DNA of 41,582 nucleotides from Runella sp. (GCA_023254175.1 JALQYJ010000160.1:1-41582); one strand, 5' to 3'; counted from the first letter of the stretch, positions 24,701 to 34,867 are shown. Program-made: numbers and translations. Notes: generated by a model from the sequence alone, not told the origin.

Positions 24701-27421
24701 TTACTCAAACACCCAACCTATATATACAATGCGACCGATAGCCGCTGCTCCATATACTTGTACCGCGTTGGTATTTAGTACATTAGTGCCCCCAAGGCGA
24801 AGTGTGCTTTTGATTTTTGGTAAACGGTAATTAACTTGTCCGTCCAACGTTCCAAAAGCTTGGATGTAACCTTCATCAACGGGCATAAAATAGGTGTACC
24901 CGCTAGTGTGGCGGTAGTTAAACGCGTACGAAAGGTTTTTTAAAGGCTCTCCTTGTACTCCTACGTTGAGTTTATGGGTAGGGGTATTGAACCCTAAAAT
25001 CAAGCCTGGGACATCGCTTTCGTTGATATTCGACCAAGTATAGTTGGTATTGAAATTCAATTTTTTGGAGAAAAAATACTCAAGACTTACCATGGTTCCC
25101 TGCGTATGTACTTCTCGGTCGGCATTGGTCCAAGTTTGCATCAAACGCCCACGCGTACGGTCGGTGGTTGGTTTGGCAAAATCACCTGTGGCTGATGGCA
25201 ATGGCGCGCCCGTTGGGGAAAGTCCATCCTCGCGACCATAAAAACGGAGGGTTCCAATAAAATTGTTATAAACCGAACGATAATAACTTGCATCCACGTA
25301 TAAACCTTTGGTAATCTGGCTTTTGTAGCCAATTTCCCAAGTGTTCATTTGTTCAGGGGCAATTTTGTTAATCGTGATAGGTTTCAAGAAATCAGGATTG
25401 ACTTGGCCATTGGGTAAGGCCGAAACGGCATTTAATCCCTGGTAGCCGTTTGTGACATTGCCCGCTACTAATAACGTACCAAAATCAAGGTAAATAAACT
25501 GGTCTAACTGAGCAGGTTGGCGAAATGCTTGAGCGTAGTTGACGCGGAAGTTATGTTGACGGTTGTCACCCAGCGAAAGTACAGCAGAAAGACGCGGAGA
25601 AAAACGACTACCAAAATTGCGGAATTGGTCAAAACGTCCTGCTGCTGCAAGTTTAAAACGGTCTTTCCAAAGGCTGTATCGAAGCTGTCCGTAGGCACCT
25701 CCGTCCCAGTTTACGATGCGGTCGCGGTACTGTACCTCGTTAGTGTTGGCTGCAATAGGCGAACTTGGGCCGTCCGAGAACAACGTACCTGACGATTGCA
25801 ACAAATGGGTGCGGTACGATGCCCCCACCATGGCGTTGAGTTTGCCGATATTCCATTCGCGTTGGCCGTTAATATCCCAAAAACGAGCGGTGTTGGCAAA
25901 AGCTGCCCCGCGTACTGTCTTGGTTCCGTTGATATCAATTAAACCAATTCCTGCGACAATCTGCTCACGAAGTTGCTGAAAAAGTGGACTATTCACAGGA
26001 AGCTGAACGCCAGAAGCAAGCTGAGTTGCCAAGGCTTGCGCGGCTTCGATGCTTTGATTTCCCGTAATTGATTGAGGAAGAACGTAAGGAGTTGGCGTTC
26101 CTCCTGTGGTATTTGGCGTAAAAGCATTTAAGGATGTGCCTGCTGCTAGGCCACCGCTACGTGCAGCGGTAAAGACCTGGTTCCAAACCGAAAAATAGTT
26201 TTGAGCAAAAGTGGGATAACGTGAGCCGTTGGGTTGGTTGCCTGCGGCCATGGGAGCGTTCATCAAACCGCTGGCCAACGAACTCAAATCGTAGGCTTTG
26301 CCGCCGTAATCGAATACGGTATAAGCCCGCAAAAACCATTTGCTGGTTTTAAGTTCTACGCGATGCACGTCGTACTTCATACCGCGTTGGGCGTAGCGGC
26401 TGGTGCTTTGGAAAATACCGTTGCTCACCGACAGGCGGTATTCATAGACCGCGCGGAGTTTGGGAGTAATTTGCCAATGGAACGAAGGATTGAGGCGGTA
26501 ATTTCCAGCTTTGTAATTGCCCTTATTGAACAATTTAAACGGATTTGCCGACGACTCAGGCCAATTGGCCATTTCGGCTTCAGTATAGCCTAGTGTGTAA
26601 ATGCGGTAATTTTGGTTGTTATTGAAGGTCGTGAGCGCGGGCGAAGTTACGGTGCTACCGACGTCGCCGTAGCGATTGATGGCGTTCCAGCCTGTATTGC
26701 TTCCTTCCGCGTTGTTCAGAGGGTCTGAGCCTGCCAAGCCACCTGAGGTGACGCGTTTGATGGCGGCGTTGTTAGAAGCCAAAAATTCGTCACCTTCGAA
26801 GTAGTTGGCGCTGATTTTAAACGCAAAACGGTCGCCAAATACTTTGGCGTAGCGAAGTTGGCCGTCAATCATGCTGCGATTTCCTCCACGCAACGAGGCC
26901 GAAAGCCCTTGGTATTTGAAAGGGTCTTTGGAGTGCATAAGTAAAACGCCATTGAAGGCATTGGAGCCGTACAAAGCAGAATTGGCACCAAATACCACGT
27001 CTACACTTTCCATGTCTAATTCTGAAACGCCTACCCAGTTTCCGTAATAAAGCGAAGCCGTTGGCGAAACCACATCGACGTAGTCGGCGAGTTGTACGAC
27101 GCGTTCGGCTTTGGAACTGTTGAAACCACGGGTACTAAAACTGGTGATTAGCCAACTCGATTGGCTTACATCTATGCCTTTGAGGCGGGCGAGTGAAGAA
27201 ATAAATTCGGTAGATGGTAGTCGCTTGAGTTGATTTTCGGTGAGGCGTTCGACCGAAACGGGTGTTTCCATAAGTGGCTCGGCAGTGCGGGAGGCCGAGA
27301 CTATTACCTCTTTCAAATAAAGGGTGTCTAATTCGAGGTTTTTTTTCTTAGTGGGGACTTGCGCAAACGAAAATTTAATGGCACTTAAACTTAGTAAAAT
27401 GAGCCTAAAAATTTGTTTCAT
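24701..27421 (-). CDS. TonB-dependent outer-membrane receptor
   Basis: 906 aa with a signal peptide (to about residue 20, KFSFAQ). The plug domain follows directly (LKEVIVSASRTAEPLMETPVSVERLT, FSTRGFNSS, VDVVFGANSALYGSNAFNGVL), then a 22-strand-type barrel with repeated aromatic strand ends and a C-terminal RIVYIGWVFE. There is no N-terminal carboxypeptidase-like domain and no SusD partner, so it is a classical siderophore/vitamin/small-substrate-type receptor rather than a SusC. The substrate is unknown. A perfect 13-nt palindrome overlapping its putative promoter suggests individual regulation. Confidence 0.92.
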   Translation of the reverse strand: MKQIFRLILLSLSAIKFSFAQVPTKKKNLELDTLYLKEVIVSASRTAEPLMETPVSVERLTENQLKRLPSTEFISSLARLKGIDVSQSSWLITSFSTRGFNSSKAERVVQLADYVDVVSPTASLYYGNWVGVSELDMESVDVVFGANSALYGSNAFNGVLLMHSKDPFKYQGLSASLRGGNRSMIDGQLRYAKVFGDRFAFKISANYFEGDEFLASNNAAIKRVTSGGLAGSDPLNNAEGSNTGWNAINRYGDVGSTVTSPALTTFNNNQNYRIYTLGYTEAEMANWPESSANPFKLFNKGNYKAGNYRLNPSFHWQITPKLRAVYEYRLSVSNGIFQSTSRYAQRGMKYDVHRVELKTSKWFLRAYTVFDYGGKAYDLSSLASGLMNAPMAAGNQPNGSRYPTFAQNYFSVWNQVFTAARSGGLAAGTSLNAFTPNTTGGTPTPYVLPQSITGNQSIEAAQALATQLASGVQLPVNSPLFQQLREQIVAGIGLIDINGTKTVRGAAFANTARFWDINGQREWNIGKLNAMVGASYRTHLLQSSGTLFSDGPSSPIAANTNEVQYRDRIVNWDGGAYGQLRYSLWKDRFKLAAAGRFDQFRNFGSRFSPRLSAVLSLGDNRQHNFRVNYAQAFRQPAQLDQFIYLDFGTLLVAGNVTNGYQGLNAVSALPNGQVNPDFLKPITINKIAPEQMNTWEIGYKSQITKGLYVDASYYRSVYNNFIGTLRFYGREDGLSPTGAPLPSATGDFAKPTTDRTRGRLMQTWTNADREVHTQGTMVSLEYFFSKKLNFNTNYTWSNINESDVPGLILGFNTPTHKLNVGVQGEPLKNLSYAFNYRHTSGYTYFMPVDEGYIQAFGTLDGQVNYRLPKIKSTLRLGGTNVLNTNAVQVYGAAAIGRIVYIGWVFE

Positions 27422-27441
27422 TGTTCGTTTTTAGTGGTACA

Positions 27442-27457
27442 GTTTGCCGCAAACTTA
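27442..27457 (-). promoter_or_regulatory. Palindromic operator-like site overlapping putative promoter of TonB receptor
   Basis: GTTTGCCGCAAAC (27442-27454) is a perfect palindrome with 6-bp arms around a single C. It overlaps TAAGTTTG on the minus strand (27450-27457), an exact TAnnTTTG, 29 nt before the ATG. Confidence 0.5.
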
Positions 27458-27642
27458 GAGACAAACCATTAGGAATGGGCACAAATTCTTAAAAAATCTC
27501 CTTGTTTTTTTCATTTCACCCTCTATGGGGGAGAAGATTGGGGTGGTTTTAATGGACCTGATTTGATTCAATAAAATTTTTGATTAATACAAGATGAATT
27601 TATAAAAAAACAAATAAATGAATCTAAAAAATGATATATATG

Positions 27643-27673
27643 TTGTATTTTACAAAGTTCAGCTTTAGCTTTG
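27643..27673 (+). promoter_or_regulatory. Bacteroidota-type promoter for fbp
   Basis: TTG at 27643-27645, 20 nt, then TAGCTTTG at 27666-27673. Spacing and sequence fit the -33/-7 consensus. The start codon is 41 nt downstream of the -7 element. Confidence 0.65.
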
Positions 27674-27713
27674 TTAAGCTCTATTTTACCAAAAATTTAC
27701 ACATCAGTTTAGA

Positions 27714-28715
27714 ATGGAAACCAAGATAGACCACCACCTCGCCGTGCCTGTGGGTGTGACGCTCGACCGTTACATCATGCACAACCAAAACTCTTTCGCT
27801 TTTGCTACGGGGGAGCTTTCCCAACTTCTTCGGGACATTGCTTTGGCAGGAAAAATTATTAACCGTGAAATCAACCGTGCGGGACTTATTGACATTACGG
27901 GTGGCTTCGGGACGAACAACGTCCAAGGGGAAGCCCAACAGAAGCTCGATGTTGTAGCTAACATTCGTTTTATCCGCGCTCTCATCAATGGCGGGGAAGT
28001 ATGTGCTATTATTTCGGAAGAAGACGATGACATTATTTACACGGGAAACAATAACGCCAAATATGTAGTGGCTATGGACCCGCTTGATGGTTCATCAAAT
28101 ATCGATGTCAACGTCTCTATCGGTACTATTTTCTCGATTTATCGCCGCATAACGCCTTTGGGAACGCAACCTTCTATGGAAGATTTTATGCAAGGGGGCG
28201 AAGAACAAGTGGCGGCAGGGTATATTTTGTACGGTTCGTCCACAATTTTGGTGTACACAACGGGTAACGGTGTTGCAGGTTTTACGTACGACGCGTCGTT
28301 GGGGGAATTCATTTTGTCGCACCAAAACATCAAAAGTCCTAAAGACGGTAAAATTTTTTCGTACAACGAAGGGAATTTCAATCAGTACGCTGAACCAATT
28401 AAAACCTACATCGACCACTGCCGTGACCGCGGTTATTCGTCTCGCTATATAGGTTCGTTAGTGGCTGATTTTCACCGAAATTTACTCAAAGGGGGCGTGT
28501 ATTTGTACCCACCGACCTACAAAGACGCTAACGGAAAGCTCCGTCTTTTATATGAATGTTATCCATTAGCCATGATTGCCGAACAAGCAGGTGCTAAAGC
28601 CTCGGATGGAACACAGCGAATTTTAGATATAAAACCAGAATCACTTCACCAACGTGTTCCGCTGTACATCGGTGCTGAAACAATGGTAAAGGAGTTGTTA
28701 GGGCTATTGAAATAG
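27714..28715 (+). CDS. fbp: Class I fructose-1,6-bisphosphatase
   Basis: 333 aa, the normal length. Metal and substrate motifs are intact: SEEDDD (residues 101-106), [20 protein letters not shown] (Asp122, Asp125), YVGSL-type segment [14 protein letters not shown] and [20 protein letters not shown]. The enzyme removes the C1 phosphate of fructose-1,6-bisphosphate in gluconeogenesis in the cytoplasm. It is a single-gene unit with its own promoter. Its stop is only 1 nt from the stop of the convergent gene at 28717, leaving no room for a dedicated terminator. Confidence 0.96.
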   Translation: METKIDHHLAVPVGVTLDRYIMHNQNSFAFATGELSQLLRDIALAGKIINREINRAGLIDITGGFGTNNVQGEAQQKLDVVANIRFIRALINGGEVCAIISEEDDDIIYTGNNNAKYVVAMDPLDGSSNIDVNVSIGTIFSIYRRITPLGTQPSMEDFMQGGEEQVAAGYILYGSSTILVYTTGNGVAGFTYDASLGEFILSHQNIKSPKDGKIFSYNEGNFNQYAEPIKTYIDHCRDRGYSSRYIGSLVADFHRNLLKGGVYLYPPTYKDANGKLRLLYECYPLAMIAEQAGAKASDGTQRILDIKPESLHQRVPLYIGAETMVKELLGLLK

Positions 28716-28716
28716 G

Positions 28717-30885
28717 TCAATTTAGAAACAATTCATCTACTAGCAACAAGCCGGTTCGGCCTTTGCTACCGTGCCAATCAGGGATTTTTTGCAGGGGCTT
28801 TGCAATGATTTTTAAGTAAGATACCTGCTGAGGTTTGATGTTGCATGTGACTGTTTCTAGCGAGTGGGCTCTCATCTTGGTTGGCATTGTAGGCTTCAAT
28901 TTACCAATGATTTTCAGTTGAGAGGGGCTATTTCCGCCCCACACTTCAACTGATTCAGGTGGAAAAATGCCCGTTTCGGTTTCTTCCATTATTCGTAAAG
29001 CCACCGACGAAAGCAAAACAGGCTTTTTAAACTCCGAATAAATAGCCAAATCGTTGTTCCGAACCCCCGTCCAATTGTTGGCCCAAGCGGGGCTGTTGGC
29101 GTTAAATGTCCCCAAAATTCTGTCAAAATAAGACTTCGCACCCGCTGCTTGGTGGACTCGGTTGAGGGGAAGTAATAAGCTGATGCTGTCGGGTTGGTAG
29201 GTATTTTTGTAAAAATCAAAAACGACTTCATCGCTGCCAAACCAGCCTTTTTTAAACGCTTTAGCGCGGATTTTTGTACTATTTTTTAACACCATTTGAT
29301 TGGTAAAAAGCGGCGAATGAAGGCTATCGGGAGCCGTTCCGTCGGTGGTGTAACGGATTTCTACACCTCGGATGGGGTGGTGGAGCTTCACCGAAAGTTC
29401 CTGATTAAATACCATTGAGCTGTTTTTGACTTGCGGAGTGTTCAACTTGATGGGGTTGCTACCATCGTCTTTAAAACCAGCGATAAACGCTACGTTTTTG
29501 TACGTTTTCTGTAATTTTTGTATGTCTATGGGAGTTAAGCCTGTATTCCATACCGACATACTTTTGAGGTTTGTTAGCTTTCCAATCGACGCCTGAAGTT
29601 CTGCCAACGTAATTTTAGTGCCTGAGATATTTAAGGTTTTAAGCTGCTTTAAACCAGTGAGTTCTAAAAGCCCTTTTCCTGTGATGTCAGTAAAATTTAA
29701 GTCTAACTTTTGCAAATTTTCAAACTGAGTTACTGCTTTTAGGTCACCATCTTTGACAGGCAATTTGTTCAGATTGAGAGAAACCACTTGGGTTTTAAGC
29801 TCGCTCAATTCCTGAATTTTTTCGGGCGAATAGGCGGCTTTGTTGTATAAATTGACCGATAGTGCGGGCGACAAAAGCGACAGCGGCGCAATGGTACGGT
29901 CGTTGTTACTCAATTTTTTGATGGTTTCTTCGTCAGCAGCGTCGAAATCGAAGTTATCTTGTGGGGACTCGGTGGTTTGAAAGAAGTTTGCCGCTACCAA
30001 GCGCAACGAATCCCGCGCGGGAAGGTCGATTACTTTTTTGTTAAACATGGCATTCGATTTTATCCAAAGTGCCAACAAAAGTTGTTCCGAATCGGTCAAC
30101 TGGGCTTTGCCCACGGGCGGCATGTGCTTTTTGTCATCGTTGGGTAAATGAATGCGCTGGAGCAACAAACTTATCTCAGGTTTACCCGCGACAAATAACT
30201 TTCCCGATTTACCGCCTTTCAACAAAGCAGCTTCGTTGACCAGCGATAACTCACCTTTCAATTTTTCAGGATTATGGCAACTCACGCATTTTTGTTCCAA
30301 AATTGGTCGAATAACGTGGTTAAATACCAAGGCTTTGTCCAACGGTACACTTTCGTTGCGCGTGAGTGGTTCTGAAACAAAGTTTTCGCCGTGGGTGAGG
30401 GTCGCGCCGTAATGTCCACCCAACAACAGCGCAATAGCCACCATTGCCGCACCGATGCGGGCGAGGGTAGGGGTGTACCAGGGTGCTTTACGGAAAAAAT
30501 AAATAGCCGTTCCTGCCCACAATGTGGCTATTCCCAGCCATTTATGCGTGGCAAGCGTGTTTCCTGCGTATCCATCTTCTTTGGCCAAAAACAGTCCCAT
30601 AACCACGGTGATTGCAGCGGTAAACGTGCCTGCTAACCAAAACGAAGACAGAAATTTTTCGTAAAAACTATTGGCGGAGTTTTCGGGTTTAAACCGAAAC
30701 ACTTCCATTCCAAGCGCCAACAACAGTAAGACAATCGGAAAGTGCAAAAGCAGCGGGTGCATTCGCCCAATGGGCTGAATCCAGAGCGGAACTACCCAAC
30801 GGTTTTCAAAAATCAGCAAGAATAAAATGAAAATATTTGCAACAATCAATAATTGCTCTGCTATGCTTTTGACCTTATTGCCCAT
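28717..30885 (-). CDS. Membrane-anchored PSCyt1 cytochrome with LRR, CHB_HEX_C-like and C-terminal beta domains
   Basis: 722 aa. The N-terminal 165 residues hold several transmembrane helices with conserved His43 and His48 (GRMHPLLLHFPI, DUF2231-like), His114, His158 and His165 (GHYGATLTHGE). A Planctomycetes-type cytochrome domain follows with CVSCH (200-204) and the likely axial Met255 in KHMPP. Residues about 355-470 are leucine-rich repeats (LQKLDLNFTDITGKGLLELTGL). About 495-565 resemble a chitobiase C-terminal-type domain (GVEIRYTTDGTAPDS), and the end looks discoidin-like. It could carry electrons between periplasm and membrane while binding glycan or protein outside. It is the last gene of the five-gene minus-strand locus, 27 nt after the DUF1501 gene. 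Confidence 0.85.
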   Translation of the reverse strand: MGNKVKSIAEQLLIVANIFILFLLIFENRWVVPLWIQPIGRMHPLLLHFPIVLLLLALGMEVFRFKPENSANSFYEKFLSSFWLAGTFTAAITVVMGLFLAKEDGYAGNTLATHKWLGIATLWAGTAIYFFRKAPWYTPTLARIGAAMVAIALLLGGHYGATLTHGENFVSEPLTRNESVPLDKALVFNHVIRPILEQKCVSCHNPEKLKGELSLVNEAALLKGGKSGKLFVAGKPEISLLLQRIHLPNDDKKHMPPVGKAQLTDSEQLLLALWIKSNAMFNKKVIDLPARDSLRLVAANFFQTTESPQDNFDFDAADEETIKKLSNNDRTIAPLSLLSPALSVNLYNKAAYSPEKIQELSELKTQVVSLNLNKLPVKDGDLKAVTQFENLQKLDLNFTDITGKGLLELTGLKQLKTLNISGTKITLAELQASIGKLTNLKSMSVWNTGLTPIDIQKLQKTYKNVAFIAGFKDDGSNPIKLNTPQVKNSSMVFNQELSVKLHHPIRGVEIRYTTDGTAPDSLHSPLFTNQMVLKNSTKIRAKAFKKGWFGSDEVVFDFYKNTYQPDSISLLLPLNRVHQAAGAKSYFDRILGTFNANSPAWANNWTGVRNNDLAIYSEFKKPVLLSSVALRIMEETETGIFPPESVEVWGGNSPSQLKIIGKLKPTMPTKMRAHSLETVTCNIKPQQVSYLKIIAKPLQKIPDWHGSKGRTGLLLVDELFLN

Positions 30886-30912
30886 GCTACTTGTGTAAAA
30901 ATGCTTGAATGA

Positions 30913-32376
30913 TTAGCTGATAATGTCGCGTACTACTTTGCCTGCCACGTCGGTAAGGCGGTAGCGGCGACCCAGATGTTTGAAGGTCAGTTGTTCGTGA
31001 TTGAGGCCAAGAAGGTGCAGCACCGTGGCGTGAAAATCGTGTACGTGAACTGGATTGCGGCTGATGTTGTATCCCAACTCGTCGGTTTCTCCATAAACGG
31101 TGCCAGGCTTGATGCCTCCTCCTGCCATCCAAATACTAAAGCAACGAGGGTGGTGGTCGCGGCCATAATTGTCAGCTGTCAGTTTGCCTTGGCTGTAGCT
31201 TGTGCGGCCAAACTCGCCGCCCCAAATGACCAAGGTTTCGTCGAGTAGCCCCCGCTGTTTAAGGTCGGTTACCAATGCCGCGGAGGCTTGGTCCACGTCT
31301 TTAGCTTGGCTCGTAATTTCAAAAGGAAGATTGCCGTGTTGGTCCCAGCCTTGGTGGTATAATTGCACAAAACGAACACCGTTTTCGGATAATTTTCTGG
31401 CTAATAGGCAATTGGCCGCATACGTACCTGGGACCAAACAATCGGGGCCATAAAGTTTGACCACATCGTCGGGTTCTTTCGACACGTCCATTACTTCGGG
31501 AACGGCCGTTTGCATCCGATACGCCATCTCGTATTGTTTGATTTTAGCGGCGATTTCGGGGTCGCCAAACTCCTTGTAAGACAGGTCGTTGAGCGATGCT
31601 AAGTTATCTAGCATATCCCGACGTTCTTCGCGGTTCATGCCTTCAGGGTCGCGCAAGTACAAAACAGGGTCTTCGCCTTTGCTAAATTGAACTCCTTGGT
31701 GAATAGAATCCAAAAAGCCGTTGGTCCAAAGTTTGGAATAGACCCCTTGTCCGTTGCCAATGCCGCGGGAGAGCAACACCGCAAAATCGGGTAAGTTTTT
31801 GTTTTCGTTCCCCAGCCCATAACTCAGCCACGCCCCCATACTCGGGCGGTTTCCTTGCTGTGAGCCTGTCTGTAAAAAGGTCAGGGCAGGGTCATGGTTG
31901 ATGGCTTCAGTGTACATCGAGCGCACGATACAAAGGTCATCGACGATTTTGGAAGTATAAGGCAATAAGTCACTTATCCAAGCTCCCGATTGGCCGTATT
32001 GCTTAAAATTAGTGAATGAGCCTGCCAACGGGAACGAAGCTTGGTTGGCCGTCATCCCCGTCAGTCGCTGCATCCCTCGTACCGATGGCGGTAATTCTTG
32101 CCCCACCATTTCGCGCAGTTTGGGCTTGTAATCAAACGTTTCCATTTGGGAAGGAGCTCCGTTTTGAAACAAATAAATGACGCGCTTGGCTTTGGGCGCA
32201 AAGTGAGGAATGCCTGGAACAAAATTTGCCCCGTCTTGGTCACCGCCGTTTAATAGATTTGGAATCATCAACGAACCTAGCGCCACGCTCCCTAGTCCCA
32301 AACTCATGGTGGACAAGAAGCGGCGGCGATTGAAGGTCAGGCCGTGTTCAAGGATTTCTTTGTCAATTTTGCTCAT
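30913..32376 (-). CDS. DUF1501 family exported protein (first paralog)
   Basis: Start set at the ATG of MSKIDKEILEHG; a TTG three codons upstream is in frame but weaker. The N-terminus carries a Tat-like signal NRRRFLSTMSLGLGSVALG. DUF1501 marks are APSQMETFDYKP, YHQGWDQHGNLP, IWGGEFGRTSYSQG, GRDHHPRCFSIWMAGGG and HDFHATVLHLLGL. DUF1501 belongs to the alkaline-phosphatase/sulfatase-like superfamily and nearly always accompanies DUF1549/DUF1553 cytochromes, as here. The true reaction has not been established to my knowledge. It is 487 aa, close to the usual size. The 152-nt gap to the upstream gene holds a weak hairpin (32435-32503). Confidence 0.88.
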   Translation of the reverse strand: MSKIDKEILEHGLTFNRRRFLSTMSLGLGSVALGSLMIPNLLNGGDQDGANFVPGIPHFAPKAKRVIYLFQNGAPSQMETFDYKPKLREMVGQELPPSVRGMQRLTGMTANQASFPLAGSFTNFKQYGQSGAWISDLLPYTSKIVDDLCIVRSMYTEAINHDPALTFLQTGSQQGNRPSMGAWLSYGLGNENKNLPDFAVLLSRGIGNGQGVYSKLWTNGFLDSIHQGVQFSKGEDPVLYLRDPEGMNREERRDMLDNLASLNDLSYKEFGDPEIAAKIKQYEMAYRMQTAVPEVMDVSKEPDDVVKLYGPDCLVPGTYAANCLLARKLSENGVRFVQLYHQGWDQHGNLPFEITSQAKDVDQASAALVTDLKQRGLLDETLVIWGGEFGRTSYSQGKLTADNYGRDHHPRCFSIWMAGGGIKPGTVYGETDELGYNISRNPVHVHDFHATVLHLLGLNHEQLTFKHLGRRYRLTDVAGKVVRDIIS

Positions 32377-32434
32377 GTATCTCAAAAGATAAATTCAACC
32401 ACATTACTCAATTACTTTCTTTACCCGCAGAAAT

Positions 32435-32503
32435 CGCGGATTTAAAAAACCACAGACTGGCGCTGAATACTCGCTCTGCGAAAATATGCATTTTAAATCT
32501 GCG
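32435..32503. repeat. Inverted repeat in the 152-nt intra-locus gap
   Basis: CGCGGATTTAAA (32435-32446) and TTTAAATCTGCG (32492-32503) pair with one G-T wobble. They may form an attenuator or processing hairpin between two genes of the five-gene locus. Confidence 0.4.
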
Positions 32504-32528
32504 CTTTCAGCGCGGTCACAAAGGGTAT

Positions 32529-34856
32529 CTACGTCTTCATCAAAGTTTCTTCCAAATTATAAATGGTATTCACAATCCGCATCAACGCCGCCAATTGCAC
32601 TTTATCCATCTGCTCAGGAATAGGATACTCACCAACCGAGAGCACTTTTTCCGCTCGTGTCGGGTTGAGTTTTTTAAGCTCTTTTTGGTAATAACTTTCT
32701 AAGATTTCGACTTCCTGCTCATTAGGTTTTCGACACACTATGAGGCGGAATGCTTTAGTGATTTTCTCTTTAGTTACTGATTTTTCTTCAAGAAGCTTGG
32801 CCGCCAATACCCTTGAAGCTTCCAACACCGTGGGGTCGTTGAGCATAATCAGCGCTTGAAGTGGCGTGTTGGTTCTCAATCGCTTCACTTCGCACATATC
32901 GCGGGTACTGGCATCAAAAATGGTCAACATCGGCGGGGGAACCGTACGTTTTATCAAAGTATACATTCCTCTACGATAAAGCTGATTGCCATGGTCTTGC
33001 ACATACATCGATAGCAGCCCACGGCCCGAAGTCGCTCCTTCCCACAGCCCAGGTGGTTGGTAAGGCTTAACGCTCGGCCCACCGATGGTACGAACCAACA
33101 AGCCGCTGCTCGACAAAACAACATCACGCACAAACTCGGCATGAATTCGATAACGAGGAGCGCGGGCAAGGTAAATATTGTCGGGGTCGGCGGCTAATTT
33201 TTCAGGAGAAACCACGGCCGATTGGCGATAGGTAGCCGACATGACGATTTGCTTGACGAGGCGTTTGATGTTCCAATCATGCTCCATCAAATCCACCGCT
33301 AGCCAATCGAGCAAGGCAGGGTTAGAGGGGAGTTCGCCCTGCATTCCAAAATCCCCCGTTGTTTTTACAATACCTTTCCCAAAAAACTCCTGCCAGATTT
33401 GGTTGACAAATACCCTAGCCGTTAACGGATTTTTTTTGTCAAAAAGCCATTTGGCTAACCCAAGGCGGTTTTTTGGGTAGTTTTTGTTAAAAGGTAAAAT
33501 GACATTGGGGGCATTGGGCTCTACCACGTCGCCTGGGGCATCGTACGACCCTCGCCGCAAAATGTGGGTTTTACGTACCGTGTCTAAGTCCGTCATTACC
33601 GACACAATCAAACCATTGGTATCGGGTTTGTTAATAAACTTCAGGATGCTTTTAACGTCTTGATTGCTGATTTGCATCAACGGCTTTTTGGCGTAAGTTT
33701 CTGGCCCGCCAATCACCGATTCGATACCGACTTCGTTGACGTTATTAAAAAAGGCAAACAATTGGTAATAATCTTTTTGCGAAAAAGGGTCGTACTTGTG
33801 GTCGTGGCAATGGGCACATTCCATGGTGAGTCCCAAAAATGCTTTGCCAAACAAATCGTTTCGGTCGGTGACGTAGCTAATCCGATATTCTTCAGGTATT
33901 ACCCCGCCTTCTTCCGTGATTTTGTGGTTGCGGTTAAAACCTGTTGCTAGTAAATGCTCTTTGTTTTCAGGGTCGTTGGCTGGACTTGGTAGATAATCAC
34001 CCGCAAGCTGCCACGTGACAAACTGGTCGTAAGGCATATTTTTGTTTAGCGCATGAATCACCCAGTCGCGCCAAGGCCATTGAGTGCGGTAGCCGTCGTC
34101 TTGGTAACCGTGCGAATCGGCGTAGCGAGCTAAATCGAGCCAATAAACGGCCATTTTTTCACCATACGAAGGGTTTTTCAACAACTCATCCACCACTTTT
34201 TCGTAGGCGTTGGGACGGCTGTCGGCTAAGAAACCCTCCATCATTTTAAGGCTAGGAGGAAGGCCAATTAAATCAAGGCTAACGCGTTTCAATAGCCGTT
34301 CTTTGTCGGCTTCTTCGTTGGGAGTTAGCCCTTTTTGTTCTTGTTTTTGGAGAATAAAGTAATCAATTTCGTTTTTGACCCATTTTTCATTATCCACCTC
34401 AGGAAGTGTTGCTTTTTTGGGAGCCACAAACGCCCAGTGTTTTTCGTACTTGGCTCCTTGTTCAATCCAGCGTTCGATGAGAGAAACTTCGCGAGGGCTG
34501 AGGGTTAAATTTGATTCTTTCGGTGGCATTACTTTGGAGGTATCTTTGGTAGTAATCCTCAAAAATACCTCTGACATACTGGGCTTCCCTGCCACAATGG
34601 CGTGAGCCGATGGGTTTTCTTTCAACGCGGCAAAAGCACTGACCGGGTCGTCGAGACGAAGTCCCGCTTGCCGTTTGTTGGCGTCGGGGCCGTGGCAGGC
34701 CAAACACTTGTCGGAGAGAATAGGCCGAATGTCAAAGTTGTAGCTTATCTCATCAGGTAGTTCTTCTTCCTCGGGGGACGAACTACCCTTGCAAGCTTGC
34801 AGGTACGTAAGCATACCAGCCACAAGGAAGGTCAAAAAAAACGTTTCTTTTTTCAT
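32529..34856 (-). CDS. PSD1/PSCyt1 lipoprotein cytochrome with DUF1549 and DUF1553
   Basis: 775 aa lipoprotein: signal with lipobox LQAC (Cys22). A PSCyt1 heme domain follows with CLACH (51-55), the likely axial Met110 in KVMPPKES, and ERWIEQGAKYEKHW. DUF1549 covers about 157-360 (IDYFILQKQEQKGLTP, LDLIGLPPS, YWLDLARYADSHGYQDD) and includes a second heme-type motif, CAHCH (347-351, MECAHCHDHKYDP). DUF1553 is about 460-740 (NPLTARVFVNQIWQEFFGKGI, ATYRQSA, RLRTNTPLQALIMLNDP). The family is typical of Planctomycetes and is presumed to oxidise or process glycans outside the cytoplasm. It lies 11 nt after the next DUF1501 gene. Confidence 0.92.
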   Translation of the reverse strand: MKKETFFLTFLVAGMLTYLQACKGSSSPEEEELPDEISYNFDIRPILSDKCLACHGPDANKRQAGLRLDDPVSAFAALKENPSAHAIVAGKPSMSEVFLRITTKDTSKVMPPKESNLTLSPREVSLIERWIEQGAKYEKHWAFVAPKKATLPEVDNEKWVKNEIDYFILQKQEQKGLTPNEEADKERLLKRVSLDLIGLPPSLKMMEGFLADSRPNAYEKVVDELLKNPSYGEKMAVYWLDLARYADSHGYQDDGYRTQWPWRDWVIHALNKNMPYDQFVTWQLAGDYLPSPANDPENKEHLLATGFNRNHKITEEGGVIPEEYRISYVTDRNDLFGKAFLGLTMECAHCHDHKYDPFSQKDYYQLFAFFNNVNEVGIESVIGGPETYAKKPLMQISNQDVKSILKFINKPDTNGLIVSVMTDLDTVRKTHILRRGSYDAPGDVVEPNAPNVILPFNKNYPKNRLGLAKWLFDKKNPLTARVFVNQIWQEFFGKGIVKTTGDFGMQGELPSNPALLDWLAVDLMEHDWNIKRLVKQIVMSATYRQSAVVSPEKLAADPDNIYLARAPRYRIHAEFVRDVVLSSSGLLVRTIGGPSVKPYQPPGLWEGATSGRGLLSMYVQDHGNQLYRRGMYTLIKRTVPPPMLTIFDASTRDMCEVKRLRTNTPLQALIMLNDPTVLEASRVLAAKLLEEKSVTKEKITKAFRLIVCRKPNEQEVEILESYYQKELKKLNPTRAEKVLSVGEYPIPEQMDKVQLAALMRIVNTIYNLEETLMKT

Positions 34857-34867
34857 ACGGAAATACG

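Noticed and set aside
24701-27421. SusC-like receptor with a SusD partner (polysaccharide utilisation locus)
   Set aside because: No N-terminal carboxypeptidase-like domain is seen, and no SusD-type lipoprotein lies beside it.
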